From Chrysoperla carnea (Eukaryota; Arthropoda; Insecta; Neuroptera; Chrysopidae), in the NCBI RefSeq assembly GCF_905475395.1, contig NC_058338.1:43249935-43313934 (forward strand): a stretch of DNA of 64,000 nt. The letters run 5' to 3'. Positions 63,768-64,000 of the stretch are shown here, in pieces. The position numbers and the translations under genes were made by a program. The notes beneath the pieces are model-generated. The model saw nothing but the letters and a program-made list of their open reading frames with translations, was not told the DNA's origin and made no database searches. The stretch's first letter is position 1; each line of letters opens with the position of its first letter.

Positions 63768-63803
63768 ATTCAGTCGCTCGAAGATAATTTTAAGCGACTG
63801 AAT
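63768..63803. repeat. perfect 11 bp hairpin
   Basis: ATTCAGTCGCT (63768-63778) and AGCGACTGAAT (63793-63803) can form a stem around a 14-base loop. No flanking signal suggests a known RNA class. Confidence 0.6.
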
Positions 63804-64000
63804 CCCTACATGTTATAAGAGTGAAATTAAGTTTGTTTATTACGCTTTCATGAACAAAACTAGCGAATGGGTTTCAATGAAACTTAATAATAATATAGCT
63901 CATACATCAGACTAACAAATAGGTTATAATTTATAAAGATACTCTCAGTTACCCAGCCGCTTTGCTAGACGATTTCGAAAACTACAGAATGGAAAACTAC

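Larger units (their letters stand above)
40947..64000. other. gene-poor, repeat-rich right part of the window
   Basis: No complete gene was recognised. Apart from the listed elements and one weak exon candidate (45315), the stretches between them show only short, unrecognisable open frames. The segment near 41095-41230 and that at 54508-54600 share CGCTTACTATTAAATCC-like blocks and are probably copies of one repeat. Near the right edge (63951-63970) TTACCCAGCCGCTTTGCTAG resembles the head of the RTE-type repeat at 3352. Confidence 0.45.

Overview
The window is nuclear DNA of an animal, very probably an insect. It is strongly A+T rich, its genes are split by short introns with GT/AG borders, and it contains a ZAD-type C2H2 zinc-finger gene (an arthropod family), hAT and LINE relics, and the '...TAATATTAGTATGGAT' tail common to insect RTE/SINE repeats. 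No tRNA, rRNA, CRISPR array or bacterial feature was recognised. The species cannot be named from the sequence alone.

Genes are packed into the left quarter. On the minus strand, bases 874-4732 hold six exons of a nuclear RNA export factor (NXF family: RNA-binding domain, leucine-rich repeats and the start of the NTF2-like domain). The gene runs off the left edge. Next on the minus strand, 6885-7649 is a single-exon coiled-coil protein that may be augmin subunit HAUS8/Dgt4. It lies head to head with a plus-strand, three-exon ZAD/C2H2 regulator at 8524-11745. That gene in turn lies tail to tail with a complete five-exon argininosuccinate synthase gene at 11816-15313 (minus); their stop codons are only 70 bases apart, so the 3' UTRs should overlap. 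At 15570-16559, beside the 5' end of the synthase gene, is a less A+T-rich island of broken reading frames of unknown origin.

From about 16.6 kb onward the DNA is gene-poor. The one clear gene is a minus-strand, asparagine-rich, two-finger C2H2 factor at 26476-28617. A splice acceptor in its 5' UTR means that at least one more exon lies further right, so part or all of 28.7-64 kb may be its first intron. The rest is a graveyard of mobile DNA: a hAT transposase pseudogene (24866-25478), a broken non-LTR reverse transcriptase (39708-40946), several small TIR elements (18231-18729, 22615-22908, 33542-33725, 60872-61164), and an unusual number of long inverted-repeat (foldback) elements of 200-655 bases.

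The genes do not form a pathway: mRNA export, possible spindle assembly, transcription and arginine/urea metabolism are simply neighbours. The best leads are the unidentified coding relic beside the synthase gene, a TIR element with unusually long flanking duplications, the foldback families as possible small-RNA sources, and the question of whether the NXF gene is NXF1 or a diverged paralogue.
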